Shown piece after piece: positions 26,723-36,479 of a stretch of DNA of 64,000 bases. This DNA comes from Streptomyces sp. SS1-1 (lineage in GTDB: Bacteria; Actinomycetota; Actinomycetes; Streptomycetales; Streptomycetaceae): positions 6,488,501-6,552,500 of the forward strand of contig NZ_WBXN01000004.1 of NCBI RefSeq assembly GCF_008973465.1, in the 5' to 3' direction. The first letter of the stretch is position 1. Each line of letters starts with the position of its first letter. A program made the translations under genes and the position numbers. The notes beneath the pieces are model-generated. The model was given only the letters and a program-made list of their open reading frames with translations, did no database searches and was not told the DNA's origin.

Positions 26723-28666
26723 ATGAGCATGGAAACGACCGCCTGGACCCAGCTGCACAGCGTCATGAGCGCCGAACGGGAACGCCGCCCGTTCAGCCGC
26801 GTCACGCTGCGCCGTATCGCCGCCTTCGCCCGCCCCCACCGTCGCCGTATCGCCCTGTTCGTCGTGCTGGGAGTGCTGACCGCGCTGCTCGCCGTCGCCA
26901 CCCCCGTCCTCGCCGGAGACGTCGTCGACACCATCGTCCGCGGCGGCGACGAGGGCACCGTCGTCCGACTCGCCCTCCTCATCGCCCTCATCGCGGTCGC
27001 CGAGGCGGCCCTCGGCATCCTCGGCAGACGCCTGTCGGCCCGGCTGGGCGAAGGACTCATCCTCGATCTGCGCACGGCCGTCTTCGACCACGTACAGCGC
27101 ATGCCCGTCGCCTTCTTCACCCGCACCCGCACCGGAGCGCTGGTCTCCCGCCTCAACAACGACGTCATCGGCGCCCAGCGCGCGTTCAGCAACACCCTGT
27201 CCGGCGTGGTGAGCAACCTCGTCACCCTGGTCCTCACCCTCGCCGTCATGCTCACCCTGTCCTGGCAGATCACCCTGCTCTCCCTCGTCCTCCTCCCGGT
27301 CTTCGTCGTCCCGGCCCGGCGCATGGGCCACCGCATGGCCCGGATGCAGCGCGAGGCCGCCACGCTCAACGCGGCCATGGGCACCCGGATGACCGAACGC
27401 TTCTCGGCGCCCGGCGCCACCCTGGTCAAGCTGTTCGGGCGCCCGGAACAGGAGTCGGAGGAGTTCGCCGCCCGCGCCCGCCGCGTCGCCGAGATCGGGG
27501 TGCGCACCGCCACCGCCCAGTCCGTGTTCATCACCGCGCTCACCCTGGTCTCCGCCCTGGCCCTCGCCCTCGTCTACGGGCTCGGCGGCTGGTTCGCGCT
27601 GCGCGGCACCCTGGAGGCCGGCGCCGTCGTCTCCCTCGCGCTCCTGCTGACCCGGATGTACGCGCCGCTCACCGCGCTCGCCGGCGCCCGCGTCGAGGTC
27701 ATGAGCGCCCTCGTCAGCTTCGAGCGCGTCTTCGAGGTCCTCGACCTGCGGCCGCTCATCGAGGAGAAGCCGGACGCCCGGGAGATCCCCGAAGGACCGG
27801 TGTCCGTCGAGTTCGACGGCGTGCGCTTCGGCTACCCGTCCGCCGACAAGGTCTCCCTCGCCTCCCTGGAAGAGGTCGCGACCCTCGACACCCGCGGCGG
27901 CGACGAGGTCCTGCACGGCGTCTCCTTCCGCGCCGAACCGGGACAGACCGTCGCCCTGGTCGGCTCGTCCGGCGCCGGCAAGTCCACCATCGCCCAGCTC
28001 CTCCCGCGCCTGTACGACGTCGACGAGGGCGCCGTCCGCCTCGGCGGGGTCGACGTGCGCGACCTGAGCGCCGCGTCGCTGCGGGCCACGCTCGGCATGG
28101 TCACGCAGGACGGGCATCTCTTCCACGACACCGTCCGCGCCAACCTGCTGCTGGCCCGCCCCGCCGCGGACGACTCCGCGCTCTGGGACGCGCTGCGCCG
28201 CGCCCGGCTCGACACCCTCGTCCGCTCCCTGCCCGACGGCCTCGACACCGTCGTCGGCGAGCGCGGCTACCGCCTCTCCGGCGGCGAACGGCAGCGCATG
28301 ACGATCGCCCGGCTGCTGCTGGCGGGCCAGCGCGTCGTCGTCCTCGACGAGGCCACCGCCCACCTCGACAACACCTCCGAGGCGGCCGTCCAGGAAGCCC
28401 TCGCCGAGGCGCTGCAGGGACGCACCGCACTCGTCATCGCGCACCGGCTGTCCACCGTGCGCACGGCGGACCTCATCCTCGTCGTCGAGGACGGCCGGAT
28501 CGCCGAACGCGGCACGCACGACGAGCTGTTGGCGGCCGGCGGGCGCTACGCCGAGCTGTACCGCACCCAGTTCCAGCAACCGCTTTCGGCCAAGGTCGGC
28601 CCCCACACCCCTCAGGAACCAACAGACAACGACAGCTTCATTGCTTCCACGGGGTCGGCGACCTAG
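26723..28666 (+). CDS. ABC exporter (fused permease-ATPase), probable SoxR target
   Basis: A 647-residue half-transporter. Six TM helices occupy about residues 35-325 (type 1 exporter fold). An NBD follows with Walker A GSSGAGKST (about 414-422), signature LSGGERQRM (about 518-526), Walker B VVVLDEATAHLD (about 535-546) and the H-loop IAHRLSTV. Start codons at 26723 and 26729 are both possible; the first coincides with the predicted transcript start. The promoter has a SoxR-like box, so expression probably responds to redox-active compounds such as self-made or foreign quinone/phenazine antibiotics, which the pump could export. It is equivalent in type to the SoxR-regulated ABC transporter of S. 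coelicolor. Confidence 0.9.
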   Translation: MSMETTAWTQLHSVMSAERERRPFSRVTLRRIAAFARPHRRRIALFVVLGVLTALLAVATPVLAGDVVDTIVRGGDEGTVVRLALLIALIAVAEAALGILGRRLSARLGEGLILDLRTAVFDHVQRMPVAFFTRTRTGALVSRLNNDVIGAQRAFSNTLSGVVSNLVTLVLTLAVMLTLSWQITLLSLVLLPVFVVPARRMGHRMARMQREAATLNAAMGTRMTERFSAPGATLVKLFGRPEQESEEFAARARRVAEIGVRTATAQSVFITALTLVSALALALVYGLGGWFALRGTLEAGAVVSLALLLTRMYAPLTALAGARVEVMSALVSFERVFEVLDLRPLIEEKPDAREIPEGPVSVEFDGVRFGYPSADKVSLASLEEVATLDTRGGDEVLHGVSFRAEPGQTVALVGSSGAGKSTIAQLLPRLYDVDEGAVRLGGVDVRDLSAASLRATLGMVTQDGHLFHDTVRANLLLARPAADDSALWDALRRARLDTLVRSLPDGLDTVVGERGYRLSGGERQRMTIARLLLAGQRVVVLDEATAHLDNTSEAAVQEALAEALQGRTALVIAHRLSTVRTADLILVVEDGRIAERGTHDELLAAGGRYAELYRTQFQQPLSAKVGPHTPQEPTDNDSFIASTGSAT

Positions 28667-28760
28667 GGTGCGTTCGGTTTCCCCACAGCACCGCACATGA
28701 TCTGACGCTCCCTCACCACCGTGCAGCGCCGCACCGTCGTCCAGAGGAAGGCCGCCGTCG

Positions 28761-31700
28761 ATGCCGATCACTCCCCCCACTCCCGCCGGCCCGTCGCCCC
28801 TGCCCCGCGTCCCGGTCAGCCGCCGGCGTCTCCTGGAGGGCGGCGCGGCCCTGCTCGGCGCGCTCGCCGTGTCCGGCACGTCCGGCGCGGCCTACGCGGC
28901 CTACGCGGCCGACGCGAGCGGCGCGGAGGCCGGACCGCCCGAGTGGAACGGCGCCATGGGCCTCTTCCAGGTCGGCGCCGAGCCCCCGCACACCACGCTC
29001 ATGCCGTACGCCGACGTCCGGCAGGCCCTCGCCGCCGACCGCACCCGTTCGCCGTACCGGCTGAGCCTCGACGGCACCTGGAAGTTCGCGTACGCCGACC
29101 GGCCCGAGGACCGGGACACCGACTTCCACCGCACCGACCTCGACGACCACGACTGGGACACGATCCCCGTCCCGTCGGCCTGGCAACTGCACGGCCACGA
29201 CCGGCCGATCTACGTCAACATCACCTACCCCTGGTGGGGTCCCAACGGCCTCGGCGAGGACGCGCAGCCGCCCGCCGCCCCCACCCGGTACAACCCGGTC
29301 GGCCAGTACCGGCGCACCTTCACCGTCCCCCGCGACTGGGCGGGACGCCGGACGTTCCTGCACTTCGAGGGCGTCAAGTCCGCCCACTACGTGTGGATCA
29401 ACGGCAAGCTCGCCGGCTACCACGAGGACTCCTACGACCCCGCCGAGTACGACATCACCCCGTACCTGAGGCCGGGCACCAACCAGATCGCCGTCGAGGT
29501 CTACCGCTACTCCGACGGCGACTGGCTGGAGGACCAGGACATGATCCGCCTCAGCGGCATCTTCCGGTCCGTGTACCTGTACTCGACCCCGCCCGTGCAC
29601 CTGCGCGACTTCCGCCTCACGACCCCGCTGAGCGACGGCTACACGCCGGCCGAGCTGGCGGTGACCGCGAGCGTCCGGGACTACGGCGGCCGGGGCGCCG
29701 GCGAGTACACCGTGGAGACCCAGCTGTACGACGCGGACGGGCACCCGGTGTGGTCCCGGCCGCTGCGGCAGACGGCCACCCTCGACGCCGGCGGCGAGAA
29801 GACCGTGGAGGCCGCGAAGTCCGTGCCCCGCCCGCGCCTGTGGTCCGCCGAGGACCCGTACCTCTACACGGCCGTGCTCCGCCTGCGCGACCCGTCGGGC
29901 CAGGTGGTGGAGACCCTCTCCCATCGGGTCGGCGTACGGGAGTTCGCCCTCAAGGACGGCCTGATGCGCGTCAACGGCAAGCCGGTGTCGTTCCGCGGCA
30001 CCAACCGCCACGAGATGCACCCGGTCCACGGCTCGGCCCTCACCCGCGCCGACATGGTCAAGGACATCGAGGTCATCAAGCGCCTCAACATCAACAGCGT
30101 CCGCACCTCGCACTACCCCAACAACCCGCAATGGCTCGAACTCGCCGACGAGTACGGCCTGTACCTCGTCGGCGAGACCAACCTGGAGACCCACGGCATC
30201 CGCGACCGCTACCCCGGGGACCAGCCCGAGTGGACCACGGCGTGCGTGGCCCGGGCCCGCGCCATGGTCCACCGCGACAAGAACCACGCCAGTGTCGTCA
30301 TCTGGTCGCTCGGCAACGAGGCCGGCGGCGGCAGCACCTTCCGCGCCATGCACGACTGGATCCGCTCCTACGACCCCACCCGGGTCATCCAGTACGAGGG
30401 CGACGACCGGCCCGGCGTCAGCGACATCCGCTCCGCGATGTACGAGAGCCCCGCACGCGTCGAGGCCCGCGCCGCGGACACCGCCGACCGGCGGCCGTAC
30501 GTGATGATCGAGTACTCGCACGCCATGGGCAACTCCAACGGCAACTTCAAGAAGTACTGGGACGTCGTCCGCCGCCACGACGTCCTCCAGGGCGGCTGGA
30601 TCTGGGACTTCGCCGACCAGGCCCTCGAGTGGCCCACCCCCGCGCGCACGCTGTTCACCGAGTCCGGCCCGGCCTCCCTGCGCGGCGAGACCGTCGCCCC
30701 CGCCGGCACGTTCACCCGCGCCGAGGGCGTCTCCGGCGGCACGGTCTTCGCCCGCGACAAGGGCCTCGACCTCACCGGCTCCCTCACCCTGGAGGCCTGG
30801 ATCACCCCCCGCCTCACCGGCGGCCACCAGCCGGTCATCGCCAAGGGCGACACCCAGTACGCCCTCAAACAGAGCGACCGCGCCCTGGAGTTCTTCCTGT
30901 ACTCCGACGGCCAGTGGACCGCGGTGAACTGGGGACTGCCGGACGACTGGACCGGCCGCGAACACCACGTCGCGGGCGTCTTCGACGCGACCGCCGGCAC
31001 CCTCACCCTGTACGTCGACGGACAGGTCCGCGCCACCCGCACGACCACCCGCCGCCCCGCGAACAACACCGCGCCACTGGCCCTGTGCACCGACGTCGAC
31101 AACCCGACCCGCGAGTTCAGCGGCACGGTACGCCGGGCCCGCGTGTACGCCCGCGCCCTGAGCACCGCCGAACTGGCCGACGAGGGGCGGGGGAGCGGCG
31201 ACGCTGGCGTACGGTTCTGGTTCGACGCGGCCACGGTCCACGTCACCCAACGCCGGCCCCGTGACAGGACGTTCTACGCGTACGGCGGCGACTGGGGCGA
31301 CATCCCCAACGACGGGGCGTTCTCCGGGGACGGCATCGTCACCGCCGACCGGCAGCTGACCGGCAAGTCCGCCGAGGTCAAGCGGGTCTACCAGGCGATC
31401 GACGTCGCCCCCGCCGACGGCGAGGCGCTCGCGCCCGGCGCCGCGCTCACCCTCACCAACGAGTACCTGTTCACCAACCTCCGTGCCTTCGACGGGCGGT
31501 GGGAGCTGCTGGCCGACGGCGAGGTCGTCCGGCACGGCCGCCTCAGCCGGGCCCAGCTGGACGTGGCCCCGCTGTCCGGCAAGCGGATCACCGTCCCCTT
31601 CGACGTACCGCGAAACCCGGCACCAGGAACGGAGCACTTCCTACGGCTGTCGTTCACCACCCGGGAACGCACGAAGTGGGCCGAGCCGGGCTTCGAGGTC

Positions 31701-32684
31701 GCTGGGAAGCAGATCCCCGTCGACGCGGACGCTCCCGCGGTGACCCCGGCCCCGCTCGCGAGCGTCCCCGCCCTGCGCCACACGGACAGCGAGAAAGCCG
31801 TCACGGTCAAGGGCCGGAGCTTCTCGGTGACCATCGACAAGTCGACCGGGGTCATCACCTCCTACGAGGCGGACGGCGCCCCGCTGATCGTCTCCGGCCC
31901 CGCCCCGAACTTCTGGCGGGCCCCCACCGACAACGACCGGGGCAACGGCCAGCACACCCGCAACGAGACCTGGCGCGACGCGGGCGCCCGCCGCGAGGTC
32001 ACGGACGTGGCCGTGCGCACGGTGCGGGACCGGGCGGTGCAGATCAAGGTGACCGGCACCCTGCCCACGACCACCCCCTCGACGTACACGACCACGTACA
32101 CCGTCTTCGGCAACGGCGAGATCAAGGTCGACAACACCCTCCACCCGGGCGCGGCCTCGCTCCCGTACATCCCGGAGGTGGGCACCCTTCTCCTCCTGCC
32201 GGCCCGGCTGGAGAAGCTGCGCTACTACGGCCGCGGCCCCGAGGAGAACCACTGGGACCGCAACCACGCCACCGACGTCGGCCTCCACTCGGGCACCGTC
32301 TCCGGCCTGGGCACCCCCTATCTGCGCCCGCAGGAGAACGGCAACCGGACCGACGTCCGCTGGTTCGCCCTCACCGGCGGCCACGGCCCGGGCCTCCTCG
32401 TCACCGGCGAACCCCTCGTCGAGGTCAACGCCTCGCACTTCACCCCCGAGGACCTGTCGACCGGCGCCCGTCACGCCTACCAGCTGACCCCGCGCGAGGA
32501 GGTCGTCCTGCGCGTCGCCCACCACCAGATGGGCGTCGGCGGCGACAACAGCTGGGGCGCCCACACGCACGACGAGTACAAGCTGTTCGCCGACCGGGAC
32601 TACTCCTACACGTACCGCCTGCGCCCGCTGCGGGACGCGTCGGAGGCGATGAGGGCGTCCCGTCGGCCGACCGGGCTGGAGTGA
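28761..32684 (+). CDS. Secreted GH2 beta-galactosidase with inserted LamG-like domain
   Basis: A 1307-residue protein. It has a Tat signal (SRRRLLEGGAALLGALAVSG) in the first 45 residues and a sugar-binding domain with RYNPVGQYRRTFTVP and GVKSAHYVWINGK. The jelly-roll and TIM barrel follow, with acid/base Glu520 (WSLGNEAGGG) and nucleophile Glu584 (MIEYSHAMGN). The barrel strand WIWDFADQ (about 613) is separated from its usual continuation YGGDWGDIPNDG (about 839) by some 200 residues. That insert contains a concanavalin-like LamG domain (SLTLEAWITP...LTLYVDGQVRATR). The C-terminal beta-gal small-chain domain ends normally (YYGRGPEENHWDR; HQMGVGGDNSWG). It probably releases galactose from extracellular plant or microbial glycans. 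Confidence 0.93.
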   Translation: MPITPPTPAGPSPLPRVPVSRRRLLEGGAALLGALAVSGTSGAAYAAYAADASGAEAGPPEWNGAMGLFQVGAEPPHTTLMPYADVRQALAADRTRSPYRLSLDGTWKFAYADRPEDRDTDFHRTDLDDHDWDTIPVPSAWQLHGHDRPIYVNITYPWWGPNGLGEDAQPPAAPTRYNPVGQYRRTFTVPRDWAGRRTFLHFEGVKSAHYVWINGKLAGYHEDSYDPAEYDITPYLRPGTNQIAVEVYRYSDGDWLEDQDMIRLSGIFRSVYLYSTPPVHLRDFRLTTPLSDGYTPAELAVTASVRDYGGRGAGEYTVETQLYDADGHPVWSRPLRQTATLDAGGEKTVEAAKSVPRPRLWSAEDPYLYTAVLRLRDPSGQVVETLSHRVGVREFALKDGLMRVNGKPVSFRGTNRHEMHPVHGSALTRADMVKDIEVIKRLNINSVRTSHYPNNPQWLELADEYGLYLVGETNLETHGIRDRYPGDQPEWTTACVARARAMVHRDKNHASVVIWSLGNEAGGGSTFRAMHDWIRSYDPTRVIQYEGDDRPGVSDIRSAMYESPARVEARAADTADRRPYVMIEYSHAMGNSNGNFKKYWDVVRRHDVLQGGWIWDFADQALEWPTPARTLFTESGPASLRGETVAPAGTFTRAEGVSGGTVFARDKGLDLTGSLTLEAWITPRLTGGHQPVIAKGDTQYALKQSDRALEFFLYSDGQWTAVNWGLPDDWTGREHHVAGVFDATAGTLTLYVDGQVRATRTTTRRPANNTAPLALCTDVDNPTREFSGTVRRARVYARALSTAELADEGRGSGDAGVRFWFDAATVHVTQRRPRDRTFYAYGGDWGDIPNDGAFSGDGIVTADRQLTGKSAEVKRVYQAIDVAPADGEALAPGAALTLTNEYLFTNLRAFDGRWELLADGEVVRHGRLSRAQLDVAPLSGKRITVPFDVPRNPAPGTEHFLRLSFTTRERTKWAEPGFEVAGKQIPVDADAPAVTPAPLASVPALRHTDSEKAVTVKGRSFSVTIDKSTGVITSYEADGAPLIVSGPAPNFWRAPTDNDRGNGQHTRNETWRDAGARREVTDVAVRTVRDRAVQIKVTGTLPTTTPSTYTTTYTVFGNGEIKVDNTLHPGAASLPYIPEVGTLLLLPARLEKLRYYGRGPEENHWDRNHATDVGLHSGTVSGLGTPYLRPQENGNRTDVRWFALTGGHGPGLLVTGEPLVEVNASHFTPEDLSTGARHAYQLTPREEVVLRVAHHQMGVGGDNSWGAHTHDEYKLFADRDYSYTYRLRPLRDASEAMRASRRPTGLE

Positions 32685-32693
32685 CGGAGCGGT

Positions 32694-32722
32694 GTGGCCG
32701 GCGGCAGACCCCCGCCGGCCAC
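32694..32722. terminator. Bidirectional terminator hairpin between GH2 and amylase genes
   Basis: GTGGCCGGCGG pairs with CCGCCGGCCAC (11-bp perfect stem, 7-nt loop) in the 43-bp gap between two convergent genes. It probably serves both. Confidence 0.6.
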
Positions 32723-32727
32723 CCGGC

Positions 32728-35724
32728 TCACTTCAGGTAGGGCCCGTCGACTCCGATCTTGCCCGGGCCGTCAAGGACGTAGACGCGGAGATTGCCTTTG
32801 CCCGGGGCGGGCACGGTGAGGGTGCCGGTGGTCACCGTGCGGGTGTCGCCGGTGATCGCGTCGCGGTAGGTGCCGTTCGGGATGGCGGTGAACGTGGCGC
32901 CGCCCGAGACGGTCACCAGAGCGAAGCTGTCCGTGCCACCGCCCGTGTACCGGCGCTTGAAGGCCATGTCACCGCTGATGCCGGCGGTGGAGTACTGGCC
33001 CGTCTGGAGCGCTGGGACGGCCCGGCGGATCTGATTGAGGCGCTGGACGTGCTTCACCAGCGGCTGTTGCAGCGTGGTGGCGACGGCCCCGGAGGCGGAC
33101 TCGACCTGCGAGAAGCCGGAGGCCTTCACCGTGCCGGCGAGGTGGGCGCCGTAGTACGCCCGGCCGGTCGTGGCCAGCGGGCAGCTGGGGCCGCAGTCGA
33201 TCTTCTTCCCCTTCTGGAACTCGATCTCCGAGCCGTAGTAGAGGGTGGGGATGCCCCGGAAGGTCCACATCAGGGACATGTTCTCGGCCCAGGCGTCGGT
33301 GCCGCCCGTGTAGCGCTCGCTGCTCTTGTTGGGCCCGTAGTCGTGGCTGTCGACGTAGACGACGTTGTACGTGGCGTCGTTGTAACTGTCGTCCGAATCC
33401 TTTCCGTTGTGGAAGGCGTTGCTCGCGTCGCCGAAGTTCATGTGCATCCGCATGTCGATGACGTTCATGCCGGAGGCGCGGCTGTGGTCGGGGGCGTGGT
33501 AGCTGTTGCCGTCCAGGAACGCGTTCGTGGACGTCGGCTGGTTGCCGGTGCCCTGCTGCTGTTCGTAGTCGTACATCTCCAGCGCGGCCTTCGCGTCGTC
33601 GGCGCTGTACTCCTTGCGCTCCTTCCACGTGTAGAACTGCGCGGAGTGGTTGACCGAGCCGCGGTTCCACTTGTCGTTCACGAACGCGGCGACCTCGCCG
33701 AAGACGAAGAAATTGCGGGCGGCCTCGGCGCCGTGCCGCTGGGTGACGCGTTCCTGGATGGCGGGCAGGAAGCGGCGGTTCCAGGTGGTGCGCGGGATGT
33801 GGACGGCGGTGTCCGCACGGAAGCCGTCGACGCCCATGTCGATGTACTTGTCGTAGGCGCCGATGAGGTAGTTCTGCACCTGCGCGTTCTCGGTGTTGAA
33901 GTCGGCCAGGTCCTCGTGCAGCCAGCAGGAACGGGAGTCCTCGCCCTCCCAGTTGCCGATCCAGCACTGGTGGTAGAGCGCCTTGGGGAACATGCCGGAG
34001 GTGGGGCTGGGCCACTGGCAGTTGTAGAGGGTGTAGCCCTCGGGGCTCTTGCCGCCCGTGGGGACGCCCCAGTTGAGGCAGGTGTTGCCGGACGGCTCGG
34101 TGGTCGACCACAGGTCGCCGTTGTAGTACGACTTGCCGCTCTTGGGTTCGACGGTGACCCCGTCGTACTCGAACCCGGCCTGCTTCGCGTCGTAGTACCA
34201 GCTCCACTGCGCGTCGCGCACCCCGTACACGGTCGGTGTGAAGAGGCCCTTGGCGCCCCAGCGGGAAGAGTGGTTGTAGACGACGTCCTGGTAGATCTTC
34301 ATGCCCTTGGCGTGCGCCGCGTCGATGAGGTCCTGGTACGAGGCCCCGGCGGACTCCAGGCGCGGGTCGACCTTGTAGAAGTCCCAGCCGTGGTACCCGT
34401 GGTAGTCGTAGTCGGAGCGGTTGAGGACGACCGGGGTGATCCAGACGGCGGAGAAGCCGAGCCCCTTGATGTAGTCGAGCTTCTCGACCAGTCCCTTGAA
34501 GTCACCGCGGAACATCGGGTCGTCGTTGGCCGCGTTGCCGGACTTCTCGTGCTGGCTGCCGCCGCGGTTGTTGGCGGGGTCGCCGTCGTTGAAGCGGGCG
34601 GTGAGGACGAAGTAGATGGGGTCCTTGCGCGGGTCGGTGCCGAGGGGCTTACCGGTCGTGGGAGTCGAGGGCTTGGTGCCGGTGGTGGCCGTCGCGGCGG
34701 CCGAGGCCGCGGAGACGTTGCCGGCGGCGTCGACGGCCCGGACGGTGTAGGAGTAGGCGGTGTTCTCCTCCAGCCCTGTGTCGGAGAAGACGGTGGACCC
34801 GACGTCGGACACGACCTCGCCCCGGGTGCCGCCGGTACGGGTGACCTGGTACCCGGTGACACCCGTGTCGTCGGTGGACGGCTCCCAGGTGAGGACGACG
34901 GAGACGCCGTCGGCACGGGCGGTCACGCCGGTGGGCGCGGTCGGGGCCCGCGTATCGGGCGCCTCGTCGGCACAGGGGTCGTCCGCGTCCGGGGTGACCT
35001 TGTTCTCGGCGACCGTGGTGACTCCGGTGGGCAGGGTGTAGTCGGCGCCGCCGTTGTTGTCCCAGACGCCGTTGCCGTTGTTGAACGCCGCCTTCATGGA
35101 GGTGGCCGTCCCGAGGTCGACGTCCTTCCGCCACCAGCCCGTGCACGCGGCCCGCATACCGACGCCGGGGACGGTCGTCCACGAACCGCCGGCCGGCTGG
35201 TAGTGGAGGTTGGCGGTGGTCCAGCCGAGGGTGCGGGTGGAGTAGTAGACGGTCGCCCGGTTGCCGTCACCCGGCCCCCCGCCGCCGCCGGCGCAGGGGT
35301 CGGAGTGGGCGATCACACCGTCCTTGACGGTGATGTTCCCCGTGCCGAGGGCGTAGTTCCGGCCGGAGTTGTTGTCCCAGGTGCCGGAGCCGTCGTTGAA
35401 GGTGGCCTGCAGCCCGGTGGCCGCCCCGAGACCGACGGTCAGCTTCACCCAGTCCGTACAGGCGGCCTGCATCCGGGTGCCGGGCACGGTCGTCCAGGAA
35501 CCGCCGTCGGGGGCGTAGTGGAGGTAGGTCGTGGACCAGTCGCGGGTCTTGGTGGAGTAATAGACGGTCGCGGAGTTGGCGGTGGCGGCCGTGTTCGCGA
35601 GGGCCGTGGCCTCCGGATGGGTGCCGGGGGAGGGCTGGCCGGTGACCGCGGCCAGGCCGAGGAGTCCGGCCGACAGGGTCCCGGCGGTCCAGCCGCGCAT
35701 CCAGGGCCGGTGACGTCGTCTCAT
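32728..35724 (-). CDS. Secreted GH13 alpha-amylase with two CBM25-like domains and FnIII
   Basis: A 998-residue protein from the ATG at 35724 (CTGGAG upstream). Domains in order are: a signal peptide (about 1-45); two repeated starch-binding CBM25-like domains (about 52-140 and 157-245; each with TVYYST.T..W and WTTVPG); a fibronectin III domain (about 262-350); and a GH13 catalytic domain (about 365-998). The catalytic domain has DVVYNH (480-485), GFRADTAVH (nucleophile Asp638), FGEVA (acid/base Glu677) and VDSHD (791-795). The last replaces the common FVDNHD, typical of one amylase subgroup. It hydrolyses alpha-1,4 bonds in raw starch outside the cell. A MalR-type operator lies about 110 bp upstream. 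Confidence 0.94.
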   Translation of the reverse strand: MRRRHRPWMRGWTAGTLSAGLLGLAAVTGQPSPGTHPEATALANTAATANSATVYYSTKTRDWSTTYLHYAPDGGSWTTVPGTRMQAACTDWVKLTVGLGAATGLQATFNDGSGTWDNNSGRNYALGTGNITVKDGVIAHSDPCAGGGGGPGDGNRATVYYSTRTLGWTTANLHYQPAGGSWTTVPGVGMRAACTGWWRKDVDLGTATSMKAAFNNGNGVWDNNGGADYTLPTGVTTVAENKVTPDADDPCADEAPDTRAPTAPTGVTARADGVSVVLTWEPSTDDTGVTGYQVTRTGGTRGEVVSDVGSTVFSDTGLEENTAYSYTVRAVDAAGNVSAASAAATATTGTKPSTPTTGKPLGTDPRKDPIYFVLTARFNDGDPANNRGGSQHEKSGNAANDDPMFRGDFKGLVEKLDYIKGLGFSAVWITPVVLNRSDYDYHGYHGWDFYKVDPRLESAGASYQDLIDAAHAKGMKIYQDVVYNHSSRWGAKGLFTPTVYGVRDAQWSWYYDAKQAGFEYDGVTVEPKSGKSYYNGDLWSTTEPSGNTCLNWGVPTGGKSPEGYTLYNCQWPSPTSGMFPKALYHQCWIGNWEGEDSRSCWLHEDLADFNTENAQVQNYLIGAYDKYIDMGVDGFRADTAVHIPRTTWNRRFLPAIQERVTQRHGAEAARNFFVFGEVAAFVNDKWNRGSVNHSAQFYTWKERKEYSADDAKAALEMYDYEQQQGTGNQPTSTNAFLDGNSYHAPDHSRASGMNVIDMRMHMNFGDASNAFHNGKDSDDSYNDATYNVVYVDSHDYGPNKSSERYTGGTDAWAENMSLMWTFRGIPTLYYGSEIEFQKGKKIDCGPSCPLATTGRAYYGAHLAGTVKASGFSQVESASGAVATTLQQPLVKHVQRLNQIRRAVPALQTGQYSTAGISGDMAFKRRYTGGGTDSFALVTVSGGATFTAIPNGTYRDAITGDTRTVTTGTLTVPAPGKGNLRVYVLDGPGKIGVDGPYLK

Positions 35725-36146
35725 GTGCGTCTCCAGTGGGGTGAGGGGAGCCGGGAGGGCTCCTCGTGGACGCACACCGCAGACCCGACGCGCCTCGGGA
35801 TCCCGATGCATCCGTACCTACGTGCCCAGAAGACGCCTGAAAGCTTCAGAAACGTCTTGCAGGCGCTCGGAGATTACCTGTGCATGACATAGTCGTAAAG
35901 GGATCCGGCACGCGGGCTGCCGCCGTCGAGGTCACCGCGATGGCAACCGGTCCGGCGGGCCGGGCGCGTGAGGGTGCGGGGAGGCCGCGCCCCTCCGGCC
36001 CGCCGGACCGGAAGTGTCGTAGAACGTAACACCGTTGCAAGGTGGATGAAAGAACTTGCACCAGGGGCAGGGGAGTTGGGGGCCGTGCTGCGGGCTGTCC
36101 CGAAAACCTGTCGAGCGGGTCCGGTGGGGGCACCTACCCTGACGGC
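35725..36146. promoter_or_regulatory. Amylase upstream region with MalR-like operator
   Basis: The 422-bp divergent gap holds no convincing gene. At 35834-35865 an inverted repeat, CGCCTGAAAG / CTTGCAGGCG (one mismatch, 12-bp spacer), contains the CTTGCAG-type word. Repeats of that word in Streptomyces amylase and malE promoters bind the LacI-family repressor MalR (Reg1). CTGAAAGCTTCAG nested in it is itself palindromic. The arrangement implies glucose repression and maltodextrin induction of the amylase. Near 36135 TACCCT precedes the next ATG by only 6 bp, suggesting a leaderless transcript. Confidence 0.55.
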
Positions 36147-36479
36147 ATGTCCCATGGCAAAACCGCCTACGTCTGCCTCCCCTGCAGGGCCTCGTACAAG
36201 CAGCCCTACGACAAGGACCGGCCCCGGCGGATCTGCCCGCGCTGTGCGCGACCGCTGATCCACGCGGGATCGGCCTTCGCCGCGCCACCGCGCCGGGACC
36301 GCGACGCATGGCGCGTGCTCGGCGTCCTGCTCAACGCGGGTGTCCGCTTCCACAAGAGCTGCTGCGGCGGACCCGGGTTCCGGCCGCGCACGCTGAGGGA
36401 GGTACGCGAACGGCTGACGTACGCCCGCCGCGCAGGGGTGCCCTTCGCCCGGGCGCTCGTGCGCTACGACGTGCCATGA
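36147..36479 (+). CDS. Small zinc-ribbon protein
   Basis: A 110-residue protein from the ATG at 36147. Two CxxC pairs, YVCLPCRAS and ICPRCARPL, form a zinc ribbon in the first 40 residues. A linker with APPRRDRDAWRVLG and a basic helix (LREVRERLTYARRAG) follow. A further CC pair occurs at about residue 72. A TACCCT -10-like box 7 bp before the ATG suggests a leaderless mRNA. It overlaps the SUKH-family gene by 4 bp. Function is unknown; such ribbons bind nucleic acids or proteins. Confidence 0.65.
   Translation: MSHGKTAYVCLPCRASYKQPYDKDRPRRICPRCARPLIHAGSAFAAPPRRDRDAWRVLGVLLNAGVRFHKSCCGGPGFRPRTLREVRERLTYARRAGVPFARALVRYDVP

Noticed and set aside
28713..31637. A 974-codon open frame on the minus strand opposite the GH2 gene
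   Set aside because: It is the antisense shadow of a well-supported beta-galactosidase; the protein is V/G/D/A-rich and low in complexity, with no domain.
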